Shown here: piece by piece, positions 1 through 6,713 of the stretch | How the letters are laid out: every line of letters starts with the position of its first letter | Numbering within the stretch: position 1 is the first letter of the stretch | Source of the DNA: Agromyces seonyuensis | Lineage (GTDB): Bacteria; Actinomycetota; Actinomycetes; Actinomycetales; Microbacteriaceae | Assembly: GCF_009789225.1 (NCBI RefSeq) | Contig: NZ_WSTA01000038.1 | Coordinates: forward strand, 1 to 33,358 | DNA length: 33,358 nt | Direction of reading: 5' to 3' | Made by a program: the position numbers and the translations under genes | Notes under the pieces: model-generated | Databases searched by the model: none | The model's input: only the letters and a program-made list of their open reading frames with translations | What the model was told of the DNA's origin: nothing

Positions 1-123
1 CCTCCGGTCCGCGGCTCCGGCGGCGGTCGCGGGGGCGGCGGGTTCGGCGGCGGCCGCGTCGGCGGGTTCGGCGGCGGCCGCAGGGGCGGCGGGGGCCGTC
101 GTTCGAGCGGGGGGCGGTTCTAG
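1..123 (+). CDS. C-terminal tail of a Gly/Arg-rich protein, possibly a TPM-domain protein (partial)
   Basis: The window opens inside an open frame (frame 1) that ends at TAG 121-123. The visible 40 residues are almost all Gly, Arg, Phe and Ser, with repeated GGGR and FGGGR blocks and the ending RRSSGGRF. No catalytic domain is visible. TPM-domain (YgcG/DUF477) proteins of actinobacteria typically end in such a Gly-rich tail and often sit directly upstream of a PspA gene, as here. That identity is inferred from tail composition and neighbour only. The 5' end lies outside the window. An RNA-binding or other Gly-rich protein is the alternative. Confidence 0.55.
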   Translation, partial: PPVRGSGGGRGGGGFGGGRVGGFGGGRRGGGGRRSSGGRF

Positions 124-195
124 GGGACGAGGGAACGCACGTCCGGTCCGCCGACGCGGATCAGGCGCACGAGCGCAGCAGCAGGCACGACCGAA

Positions 196-212
196 CCGGG
201 GGGCTCCCCCGG
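196..212 (+). terminator. Short GC hairpin between the TPM-like gene and pspA
   Basis: CCGGGGG (196-202) and CCCCCGG (206-212) form a perfect 7-bp stem with a 3-base loop in the 131-bp gap upstream of pspA. No T-tract follows. It could be a weak terminator or attenuator that lowers read-through into pspA, or a structured 5' leader. Confidence 0.35.
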
Positions 213-254
213 ACAGCACGACCGGGGCATCCCGGCACAGGAAAGGGAACGGAA

Positions 255-986
255 ATGACCAAGCAGTCGATCTTCGGGCGCATCTCGACGCTCATGAAGG
301 CGAACATCAACGCCCTCATCGACCAGGCCGAGGATCCGGAGAAGATGCTCGACCAGATGGTGCGCGACTTCACGAACTCCATCGCCGACGCCGAGGCCGC
401 CATCGCCGAGACCATCGGCAACCTCCGGCTCCTCGAGGACGACCACGCCGAGGACGTGCGCGTCGCGGCCGAATGGGGCCAGAAGGCGCTCGCCGCGAGC
501 CGCAAGGCCGACGAACTGCGCACCGCGGGCGACACCGCGGGCGCCGACAAGTTCGACAACCTCGCCAAGGTGGCCCTCGGCCGCCAGATCTCGAGCGAGA
601 ACGAGGCGCGCACCGCCGAGCCGCAGATCGCCTCGCAGACCCAGATCGTCGAGACGCTCAAGTCCGGCCTGAACGGCATGAAGGACAAGCTCGTCCAGCT
701 GAAAAACAAGCGCTCCGAGCTCATCGCGCGCTCGAAGACCGCTGCCGCGCAGCAGCAGGTGCACGCCGCCGTCAAGTCGATCGACATCCTCGACCCCACG
801 AGCGAGGTCTCGCGCTTCGAGGAGAAGGTGCGCCGCGAAGAGGCCAAGGCCCGCGGTCAGGCCGAGCTCGCCGCGTCTTCGCTCGACGCGCAGTTCAACG
901 AGCTCGACGACCTCGGCGAGCTCACCGAGGTGGACGCCCGCCTCGCGGCGCTGAAGGCCGGCGGCCAGCAGGCCATCGGCGGCTGA
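255..986 (+). CDS. pspA: PspA/IM30 family protein
   Basis: This 243-residue protein matches the phage-shock protein A/IM30 family, a peripheral membrane coiled-coil protein that protects or remodels the cytoplasmic membrane. Visible features are the amphipathic N-terminus (MTKQSIFGRISTLMKANINA), the family motif around residues 22-40 (IDQAEDPEKMLDQMVRDF), and long, nearly proline-free, charged helices rich in Glu, Lys, Gln and Ala to about residue 220. Length is normal. The start is supported by AAGGG at 243-247, seven bases before ATG. It follows a Gly-rich, possibly TPM-type gene, a common actinobacterial pair. The usual enteric PspB/PspC partners are not visible in the window. Confidence 0.93.
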   Translation: MTKQSIFGRISTLMKANINALIDQAEDPEKMLDQMVRDFTNSIADAEAAIAETIGNLRLLEDDHAEDVRVAAEWGQKALAASRKADELRTAGDTAGADKFDNLAKVALGRQISSENEARTAEPQIASQTQIVETLKSGLNGMKDKLVQLKNKRSELIARSKTAAAQQQVHAAVKSIDILDPTSEVSRFEEKVRREEAKARGQAELAASSLDAQFNELDDLGELTEVDARLAALKAGGQQAIGG

Positions 987-1006
987 CGCGCCGAGCCGCT
1001 CGACGG

Positions 1007-1032
1007 GGCGCCCCGGCGAGCGCAGGGGCGCC
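1007..1032 (+). terminator. Probable terminator after pspA
   Basis: GGCGCCCC (1007-1014) and GGGGCGCC (1025-1032) pair perfectly over 8 bp with a 10-base loop, followed by a T-enriched stretch (TTCGTCGTTT). It lies 21 bp after the pspA stop and before the next gene's promoter, as expected for a factor-independent terminator. Confidence 0.55.
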
Positions 1033-1090
1033 TTCGTCGTTTCCCGGGGTATTCGCCGAAGATCGGGGGTGCGTCGGCGCCGGCAGGCGC

Positions 1091-1096
1091 GATACT
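1091..1096 (+). promoter_or_regulatory. -10 hexamer for leaderless arginase-family gene
   Basis: GATACT (TATACT-like) lies exactly 6 bases before the ATG at 1103. No Shine-Dalgarno sequence precedes that ATG, so transcription would start at or next to the start codon. No convincing -35 is seen. Confidence 0.45.
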
Positions 1097-1102
1097 GAAT
1101 GG

Positions 1103-1978
1103 ATGCCGGTGACCTTCGTCGTGATCCCCCAGTGGCAGGGTTCGGTGTCGACTCGGGCGATGTCCCACGCGGACGGCGCCCACGCGATCGCGGGCGACCT
1201 GCCGAGCCGTGCGACGCGCTTCGTCGACGTGCCGACGGAGGCCGGCGAGTCCCTCGGTTCCGGCGTCAAGCGCTACTCGACGCTCGCCCGGGTCCGCGAA
1301 CGCATCGCCGCGGCCCTCGCCGAAGCACCGGGTTGGCCGTTCCTCGTGGGCGGCGACTGCGGCGTCTCCGTCTCGGCACTCGAGCACCTGCGGCAGCGCG
1401 ACGCCGACGACGGGCTCGCGGTGCTCTGGCTCGACGCCCACCCCGATCTCCACTCCCCCGAGTCGAGCCCGTCGGGCGGATTCGGCGGCATGTCGCTGCG
1501 CGCGATCCTCGGCGACGGCGCCGAGGGGCTCGCACTGCGCTCGCCCCACGCGCTGGCGCCCTCGCGTCTCGTCATCGGCGGCGCCCGGTCGATCGATCCC
1601 GGCGAGCACGACTACGCCGAGGCGCACGGGATCCCGCTCCTGACCGTCGAGGACCTCGCCGACCCGGCAGTTGTCATCGGCGCGCTCGAGGCCGCCGGCG
1701 CCCGCTCGGTCTACGTGCACGTCGACCTCGACGTGCTCGACCCGGGCGCGCTGTCGGGCCTCAGCTACCCGCTGCCGTTCGGCGCGAGCGCCGAGACGCT
1801 GGCCGCGCTGCTGCGGGCCGTCGCGACGCGCTTCCCGGTCGCCGGTGCGGCCGTCGCGGGCTTCGCCCCGGGCTCGCCCGAGCAGGCGAACGACGACCTG
1901 CCGACCATCCTCCGCCTCATCGGCGCCGTCACGGCCGGGGCGAAGACGCACGAGGAGCCGCAGGACGCGGCATCCTGA
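1103..1978 (+). CDS. Arginase/agmatinase (ureohydrolase) family protein
   Basis: A 291-residue cytosolic enzyme of the Mn-dependent ureohydrolase fold, which hydrolyses guanidino or formimino groups (arginine, agmatine, formiminoglutamate or relatives). The metal motifs are in order: GGDC at 83-86, DAHPD at 111-115 and DLDVLDP at 208-214. The first motif is usually GGDH, so the first metal-ligand His is a Cys here. Asp111, His113, Asp115, Asp208 and Asp210 are kept. The frame is open far upstream, but homology begins at MPVTFVV and the -10-like hexamer six bases ahead supports ATG 1103. The substrate cannot be told from sequence; no urea-cycle or polyamine genes are adjacent. A downstream flavoprotein starts 32 bp later on the same strand. 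Confidence 0.85.
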   Translation: MPVTFVVIPQWQGSVSTRAMSHADGAHAIAGDLPSRATRFVDVPTEAGESLGSGVKRYSTLARVRERIAAALAEAPGWPFLVGGDCGVSVSALEHLRQRDADDGLAVLWLDAHPDLHSPESSPSGGFGGMSLRAILGDGAEGLALRSPHALAPSRLVIGGARSIDPGEHDYAEAHGIPLLTVEDLADPAVVIGALEAAGARSVYVHVDLDVLDPGALSGLSYPLPFGASAETLAALLRAVATRFPVAGAAVAGFAPGSPEQANDDLPTILRLIGAVTAGAKTHEEPQDAAS

Positions 1979-2010
1979 ACGACCCCGGCGCGAGCCGGAC
2001 GAGGGGGGAC

Positions 2011-3483
2011 ATGTCCGAGACCATCGAGACCGACGTGATCGTGCTGGGCGCGGGACCGGTCGGCGAGAACGTCGCCGATCGCACCCGCGCCGCGGGACTC
2101 GACACCGTGATCGTCGAGCGGGAGCTCGTCGGCGGCGAATGCTCGTACTGGGCGTGCGTGCCGTCGAAGGTGCTGCTGCGCAGCGCGGCGGCGCTCCGAG
2201 ATGCGAAGGCGCTGCCGGGCGCGGCCGAGGCGGTCACCGGGGAGCTCGACCCGCAGGCCGTGTTCGCGCGCCGCGACCGGTTCGTCGGCGACTGGGACGA
2301 CTCGGGCGGCGCCGACTGGCTCGCCTCGATCGACGCGAGGCTGCTGCGCGGCACCGGCCGCTTCGACGGGCCGAAACGCGTGGTCGTCACGGATGACGCC
2401 GGCGCGGAGACCCTCGTCGTCGCGCGGCACGCGGTCGTCGTGGCGACCGGCTCGGAGCCCGTCGTGCCGCCGATCCCGGGACTCGCCGAGGTCCGGCCGT
2501 GGGGTTCGCGCGAGGCCACCGGCGCCCACGAGGTGCCCGCGCGACTCGCCGTGGTCGGCGGCGGCGTCGTCGCGGTCGAGATGGCGACGGCGTACGCGGG
2601 CTTCGGCTCGGAGGTCACGATCATCCAGCGCGGCACCCTGCTGCACGGCTTCGAGGACTTCGCCGGGGAGGCGGTCGCAGCCGGGCTGGAAGCGCTCGGC
2701 GCGCGGGTGCTGCTCGGGAAGCAGGTCGCCCGCGCCTCGCGGGACGCCGACGGCACCGTGACGCTCGAACTCGACGACGGCACGCGCGTCGAGGCCGACG
2801 AGGTGCTCGTCGCCACCGGCCGGCGCCCGCGCACGGGCGACCTCGGCCTCGAGACCCTCGGCCTCGAACCCGGCGCGAAGCTCGACGTCGACGACTCGCT
2901 CGCGGTGCCGACGGCATCCGGCGGCTGGCTCTACGCCGTCGGCGACGTGAACGGCCGCGCCCCGCTGACGCACCAGGGCAAGTACGAGGCGCGCGCCGTC
3001 GGCGACGGGATCGCCGCCCGTGTGCGGGGCGACGCGCCGGAACTCGGCCCGTGGGGCGCCGACGCCGCGACCGCCGATCACCGCGCGGTGCCGCAGGTCG
3101 TGTTCTCGTCGCCCGAGGTCGCCGCGGTCGGGCTCACCGAGTCGGCCGCCCGGGCCGCCGGGTTCTCGGTGCGCGCCGTCGAGGTGCCGCTCACGAGCGC
3201 CCAGGGCGCGCAGATCCACGTCGACGGCGCCGACGGCCGCGCGAAGCTCGTCGTCGACGCCCGGGACGGGCTCGTGCTCGGTGCGACGTTCGTGGGCGAC
3301 GACGTCGCCGAACTGCTGCACGCGGCGACCGTGGCGATCGTCGGCCAGGTGAGCGTGCGACGGCTCTGGCACGCCGTGCCGGCGTTCCCGAGCGTCAGCG
3401 AGGTCTGGCTGCGGCTGCTCGAGGCGCTCGGGCGTGAGAGCGCGCGCGGCGCCGACGGCGGCCTCACGGCGGCCGCGTCGTGA
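2011..3483 (+). CDS. FAD/NAD(P)-dependent pyridine nucleotide-disulfide oxidoreductase (Lpd/mycothione reductase-like)
   Basis: 490-residue class I flavoprotein disulfide reductase. It has an FAD-binding GxGxxG (VLGAGPVGEN, about 11-20), a redox disulfide Cys44-Cys49 in GGECSYWACVPSK, an NAD(P)-binding GGGVVAVE near residue 185, the second FAD motif around YAVGDV, and a C-terminal dimerisation domain. In lipoamide dehydrogenases and mycothione reductases this last domain ends in an HPTxxE-type motif that supplies the catalytic base. The aligned stretch here is FPSVSE, so the His is replaced by Phe. The protein may therefore use a different electron acceptor. GAGGGGGG directly precedes ATG 2011. 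The stop overlaps the next start by 4 bp, so the two are probably co-translated. The exact substrate is unknown. Confidence 0.82.
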   Translation: MSETIETDVIVLGAGPVGENVADRTRAAGLDTVIVERELVGGECSYWACVPSKVLLRSAAALRDAKALPGAAEAVTGELDPQAVFARRDRFVGDWDDSGGADWLASIDARLLRGTGRFDGPKRVVVTDDAGAETLVVARHAVVVATGSEPVVPPIPGLAEVRPWGSREATGAHEVPARLAVVGGGVVAVEMATAYAGFGSEVTIIQRGTLLHGFEDFAGEAVAAGLEALGARVLLGKQVARASRDADGTVTLELDDGTRVEADEVLVATGRRPRTGDLGLETLGLEPGAKLDVDDSLAVPTASGGWLYAVGDVNGRAPLTHQGKYEARAVGDGIAARVRGDAPELGPWGADAATADHRAVPQVVFSSPEVAAVGLTESAARAAGFSVRAVEVPLTSAQGAQIHVDGADGRAKLVVDARDGLVLGATFVGDDVAELLHAATVAIVGQVSVRRLWHAVPAFPSVSEVWLRLLEALGRESARGADGGLTAAAS

Positions 3484-3920
3484 CGGGCGGACTGCCGGAA
3501 CCCTCGGAGCGGCCGACCCGACGCGTGACCATCCGGTTGACCGACTCGGCGATCTCGCGCGCGGGCTACGGCTACGCGACCGCGGTCGGCTTCACGTGGG
3601 GCTTCCTGCTCTCCACGGGGCGGGTCGAGCGCCGGCAGGGCCTCTGGGTCTTCACCGGGATGCCGAAGTGGGCGTTCCGACGCGGCGGCACGTGCGTCGG
3701 GGGCGTGTACCTCACGGCGACGAACGCGAGCGACCGCGTGCTCGGCCACGAGGCCGTGCACAAATCCCAGTGGCGCAAGTTCGGGATGCTGATGCCCCTG
3801 CTGTACGCGAAGGCCGGCCGCGATCCGTTGCGCAATCGCTTCGAGATCGAGGCCGGCCTGGAGGCGGGCGGCTACCTGCCGGCGCGCTCCGCGAGGGCGA
3901 AGCGGCCGGCGGGAGCCTGA
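3480..3920 (+). CDS. Small uncharacterised protein with an HExxH motif
   Basis: 146 residues, starting at GTG 3480 that overlaps the preceding stop (GTGA), so translation is probably coupled to the flavoprotein gene. A hydrophobic stretch near 33-45 could touch the membrane. The clearest motif is HEAVH at 90-94, a textbook HExxH zinc-binding/protease signature, followed about 28 residues later by acidic FEIEAGLEAGGY (121-132) that could supply a third ligand. A conserved-looking RDPLRNRFEIEA block sits between. The protein is much shorter than classical metalloproteases. I recall similar proteins being labelled Fe-S oxidoreductase, but no Cys cluster supports that: the only Cys is near residue 72. 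Function is unassigned. Confidence 0.75.
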   Translation: MTGGLPEPSERPTRRVTIRLTDSAISRAGYGYATAVGFTWGFLLSTGRVERRQGLWVFTGMPKWAFRRGGTCVGGVYLTATNASDRVLGHEAVHKSQWRKFGMLMPLLYAKAGRDPLRNRFEIEAGLEAGGYLPARSARAKRPAGA

Positions 3921-3924
3921 GGGC

Positions 3925-4953
3925 TCACTCGGAGGGAACCGCGGCGGCCTCGCTGAGGCTCGCGACGAGGTCGTCGAGGCCCCACGTGAGCGAGAGCGCG
4001 GTGGGCGGCGAGACGGCGGCGATGAACTCGGTGCCGACGACCTGCGCGACCGCGCCGTTCTGGACGGCGGGGATGACCGAGGTGTTCGCCGACGTGAGGA
4101 AGGCGTCCGCCTCCTCCTGCGTGTCGGAGTAGCTCACGAGGATGTCGGAGTCGAGCTGGTCGACCTGCTCGTAGGAGAGCGTGTAGAAGAAGGTCGACTC
4201 GCCGTTGGCGAGCTCCTCGACCGACGGGGCGACCTCGAGGCCGAGGTCGGTCAGGAACTCCACGCGGGGCTCCGTCGAGCGGTAGACGTAGAACGTGCCG
4301 GCGACGTCCCAGACCGCGGCGACGGTCTTGCCCTCGAGCTCCGGGTGCGCAGCCGCCTGGTCGGCGAGCTCGCCGTCGAGGTCGGCCAGGACGGTCTCGG
4401 CCTCGTCGGACTTGCCGAGGGCCTCGCCGACGATCGAGACGACGTCCTTCCACGGGGTGGCCCACGCCTCGCCGGGGTAGGCGACGGTCGGGGCGATCTC
4501 GCTGAGCAGGTCGTACTGCTCCTCGGTGATGCCCGAGTAGGGGGCGAGGATGACGTCGGGGTCGGCCTCGACGATCTCCTCGTAGGGCGGGGTCTCGCCG
4601 TCGTCGGTGAGGATGACGGGCGTTTCGGCGCCCTTGTCCTCGAGGTCGGCGGCGACCCACGGCAGCACGCCGTCCTCGTTCGCGCCATAGGCCTGCTGGG
4701 CCATCGCGACGGGCACGACGTCGAGGGCGAGGGCGGCCTCGGTGGAGCCCCAGCCCCACGTGACGACGCGCTCGGGCTCGGCGTCGATCGTCGTCTCGCC
4801 GAAGGCGTGCTCGATCGTGACGGGGAACGCGGCGGCGGAATCGTCGGCCGCGTCCGAGCCGGACGGGGCGTCGCCGCCGGAGGCGCAGGCGGTGAGGCTG
4901 AGAGCCAGGAGGGCGGCCGACGCGAGAGCGGCGGTGCGGATGCGCGAGGACAT
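3925..4953 (-). CDS. Iron-siderophore ABC transporter substrate-binding lipoprotein
   Basis: 342-residue lipoprotein. It has a basic N-terminus, a hydrophobic core and a lipobox LSLTAC, placing the lipidated Cys near residue 23, then an acidic Ser/Asp linker. The mature part is a class III binding protein of the FecB/FepB/FhuD type (ERVVTWGWGSTEAALALDVVPV, then DPDVILAPYSGITEEQY), which captures ferric siderophore outside the membrane. The frame is open further upstream, but ATG 4953 is chosen because ACGGAG lies just before it and the signal peptide begins there. The promoter carries a DtxR-type iron box at 5023-5041. The cognate permeases and ATPase are at 5719-8838, separated by a plus-strand gene. 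Confidence 0.92.
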   Translation of the reverse strand: MSSRIRTAALASAALLALSLTACASGGDAPSGSDAADDSAAAFPVTIEHAFGETTIDAEPERVVTWGWGSTEAALALDVVPVAMAQQAYGANEDGVLPWVAADLEDKGAETPVILTDDGETPPYEEIVEADPDVILAPYSGITEEQYDLLSEIAPTVAYPGEAWATPWKDVVSIVGEALGKSDEAETVLADLDGELADQAAAHPELEGKTVAAVWDVAGTFYVYRSTEPRVEFLTDLGLEVAPSVEELANGESTFFYTLSYEQVDQLDSDILVSYSDTQEEADAFLTSANTSVIPAVQNGAVAQVVGTEFIAAVSPPTALSLTWGLDDLVASLSEAAAVPSE

Positions 4954-5022
4954 CGGACTCCGTTCGAAGGGGGAAGCAGGATGCTGCGGCCGGTGCAGCC
5001 GCGCGGGCGAATGCCCGAGTGT

Positions 5023-5041
5023 TGAGCTTAGCCTCACCTAA
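5023..5041 (-). promoter_or_regulatory. DtxR/IdeR-type iron box upstream of the siderophore-binding lipoprotein
   Basis: The 19-bp sequence TGAGCTTAGCCTCACCTAA matches the DtxR/IdeR/DmdR1 consensus (TTAGGTTAGCCTAACCTAA) at 16 of 19 positions by my count. On the minus strand a -10-like TAAGCT (5025-5030) lies inside it, about 70 bp upstream of the lipoprotein start, so Fe2+-loaded repressor would occlude the promoter. It also sits 62 bp upstream of the divergent SRPBCC gene. Confidence 0.8.
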
Positions 5042-5102
5042 CCGGTAGGGGAAACCGAGCCCGTCCCTTGTCCTCCGCGCCCGGGCAGGACACGCTGGGG
5101 TG

Positions 5103-5858
5103 ATGACCTCCGAGTCCGGCCGCCGCATCGGTCTCCGCGTCGCCCTCGTCGTGCTCGTCATCGGCGTGCTGAAGCTCATCGCCCTCTCGGCGCTGCGCGG
5201 GCCGCTCCGACGGTGGGGCGCGACGCCGGCCGAGCAGCAGGGCGTGCTTCCGGGCGACGGGCTCATCCCCCTCCCCGGCCTGCAGGCGACGCGCGCGATC
5301 GCGATCGCCGCCCCGGCGGAGCTCGTCTGGCCGTGGCTCGTGCAGCTCGGCCAGGGCCGGGCCGGGTTCTACAGCTTCGACGCCCTCGAGAACGCCATCG
5401 GGCTCGGCATCCGCTCGGCCGAGGGCATCGTGCCGGACTGGCAGTCCCTCGCGGTCGGCGACGAGGTGCGCCTCGCCGAGGGGGTCGGACTGCGCGTCGC
5501 GCACCTCGATCCACCTCGCGCACTGGTGCTGCACGGCGACGGCCTGGCCGCGCCCGAGCACGCGCCGCCCGGGCCGCCCTTCGCGTTCACCTGGGCCTTC
5601 GTCGTCGAACCCGACGGGGTCCGCTCACGCCTCGTGGTGCGCGAGCGCTACGAGTGGGATCGGCCCGCCGTCGGCGGCGTCATCGAGCTCGTCGAGTGGC
5701 TCTCGACCGTCATGACGATCAAGATGCTGCACGGGATCCGGGATCGCGCGGAGCGGGAACCTCGCCCGGCGCCGGATCCTGCGAGTGGAAGCGGCCGATC
5801 GGCACGACCATCGGCGAGCCCGACACCGGATCCGGCACCACCTGCGACGGCAGGCTGA
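5103..5858 (+). CDS. SRPBCC-superfamily protein with N-terminal membrane anchor
   Basis: 251 residues. An N-terminal hydrophobic helix (GLRVALVVLVIGVLKLIALSAL, about 8-29) should anchor it to the membrane. From about residue 60 the pattern IAIAAPAELVWPWLVQLGQGRAGFYS, followed by an Asp/Arg-containing beta-rich stretch and a long final helix (ELVEWLSTVMTIKMLHGIRDRA), is typical of START/SRPBCC ligand-binding folds. The ligand is unknown. After about residue 220 the tail is a low-complexity Pro/Ser/Ala run. Start choice: GTG 5100 is also in frame, but CACGCT six bases before ATG 5103 favours ATG. The last 140 bp overlap the 3' end of the convergent siderophore ATPase gene. It interrupts the iron locus. 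Confidence 0.75.
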   Translation: MTSESGRRIGLRVALVVLVIGVLKLIALSALRGPLRRWGATPAEQQGVLPGDGLIPLPGLQATRAIAIAAPAELVWPWLVQLGQGRAGFYSFDALENAIGLGIRSAEGIVPDWQSLAVGDEVRLAEGVGLRVAHLDPPRALVLHGDGLAAPEHAPPGPPFAFTWAFVVEPDGVRSRLVVRERYEWDRPAVGGVIELVEWLSTVMTIKMLHGIRDRAEREPRPAPDPASGSGRSARPSASPTPDPAPPATAG

Positions 5859-6615
5859 AGGCCCGCTCGACGAGGTCGGCGGTGAGCACCTCCGCCGGCG
5901 CGCCCTCGGCGACGATGCGCCCGCCGTTCATGACGACGAGCCGGTCCGCGTAGCGCGCGGCGAGGTTGAGGTCGTGCAGCACCATCACGACGGTCGTGCC
6001 GCGCGTGCGATTGAGCTCGGTGAGCAGATCGAGCACCTCGAGCTGGTGGGTGACGTCGAGGAAGGTCGTCGGTTCGTCGAGCAGCACGATGTCGGCCTGC
6101 TGGGCGAGCACCATGGCGATCCACACCCGCTGGCGCTGGCCGCCCGAGAGCTCCTCGACGAGCCGGTCGGCGATGCCGAGCGTGGACGTCGCCGACAGCG
6201 CCTCCGCCACGATCGCATCGTCGCCGGCGGAGCGCGAGCGGAACCAGCCCTGGTGCGGGTGGCGTCCACGGGCGACGAGGTCCCACACGCGGATGCCGTC
6301 GGGCGCGATGGGCTGCTGCGGGAGCACGGCGAGCGTGCGGGCGAGCTCGCGCGGCGGGATGCGGCCGAGGTCGCGGCCGTCGAGCGAGACGGTGCCGCCG
6401 TCGGGCGACGTCAGGCGCGCGAGCCCCTTGAGGAGCGTGGACTTGCCGCAGGCGTTCGGACCGACCACGACGCTCACCCGGCCGTCGGGCACGACGAGGT
6501 CGAGCTCCTGGATGATGCGACGTCCGTCGTAGCCGAGGGCGAGCCCGTCGGCGCGCAGTTCGTGGGCGGCCGCGCGGGGCGGCTCGGCGGCGATCGGGGA
6601 TGCGTGGGCGGTCAT
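5719..6615 (-). CDS. Iron-siderophore ABC transporter ATP-binding protein (FecE/FepC type)
   Basis: 298-residue cytoplasmic ATPase that powers ferric-siderophore import. Walker A GPNACGKST is at 52-60, the Q-loop near LPQQ (99-102), ABC signature LSGGQ at 156-160, Walker B IVLLDE at 176-181 and H-loop His at 214 (VLHD). The Walker A spelling PNxCGKST is typical of the siderophore-transport ATPases. The final ~25 residues (from about 274) are an unstructured Pro/Ala tail that overlaps the convergent SRPBCC gene. The start overlaps the stop of a 23-codon mini-ORF (ATGA), with AAGGGAG just upstream as Shine-Dalgarno. It is the last gene of the iron operon that begins at 9797. Confidence 0.95.
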   Translation of the reverse strand: MTAHASPIAAEPPRAAAHELRADGLALGYDGRRIIQELDLVVPDGRVSVVVGPNACGKSTLLKGLARLTSPDGGTVSLDGRDLGRIPPRELARTLAVLPQQPIAPDGIRVWDLVARGRHPHQGWFRSRSAGDDAIVAEALSATSTLGIADRLVEELSGGQRQRVWIAMVLAQQADIVLLDEPTTFLDVTHQLEVLDLLTELNRTRGTTVVMVLHDLNLAARYADRLVVMNGGRIVAEGAPAEVLTADLVERAFSLPSQVVPDPVSGSPMVVPIGRFHSQDPAPGEVPAPRDPGSRAAS

Positions 6616-6683
6616 CGCTCGACTCCCTTCCGGTTCGAGGCGGCGGTGCCGGCAGCGGAACCCGCACGAGGGACCACGGTCAT
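6612..6683 (-). CDS. 23-codon coupling mini-ORF between permease and ATPase genes
   Basis: Between the permease stop and the ATPase start lies an open frame of 23 residues (MTVVPRAGSAAG then TAASNRKGVER). Its ATG overlaps the permease stop and its stop overlaps the ATPase start, both as ATGA. Its end, AASNRKGV, repeats the permease C-terminus (AASNRKGVDG). It arose by duplication of a 27-bp segment (see repeat). It probably exists to carry ribosomes and an AAGGGAG Shine-Dalgarno to the ATPase start rather than to make a functional peptide. It could equally be non-coding spacer. Confidence 0.35.
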   Translation of the reverse strand: MTVVPRAGSAAGTAASNRKGVER

Positions 6684-6713
6684 CCGTCGACCCCCTTGCG
6701 GTTCGAGGCGGCG
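6619..6713. repeat. 27-bp imperfect direct repeat at the permease-ATPase junction
   Basis: Copies at 6619-6645 and 6687-6713 match at 25 of 27 positions by eye, 68 bp apart. On the minus strand each encodes AASNRKGV plus the Shine-Dalgarno-like AAGGGRGTCGA. The second mRNA copy sits just before the ATPase start, the first at the permease C-terminus. Confidence 0.8.
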
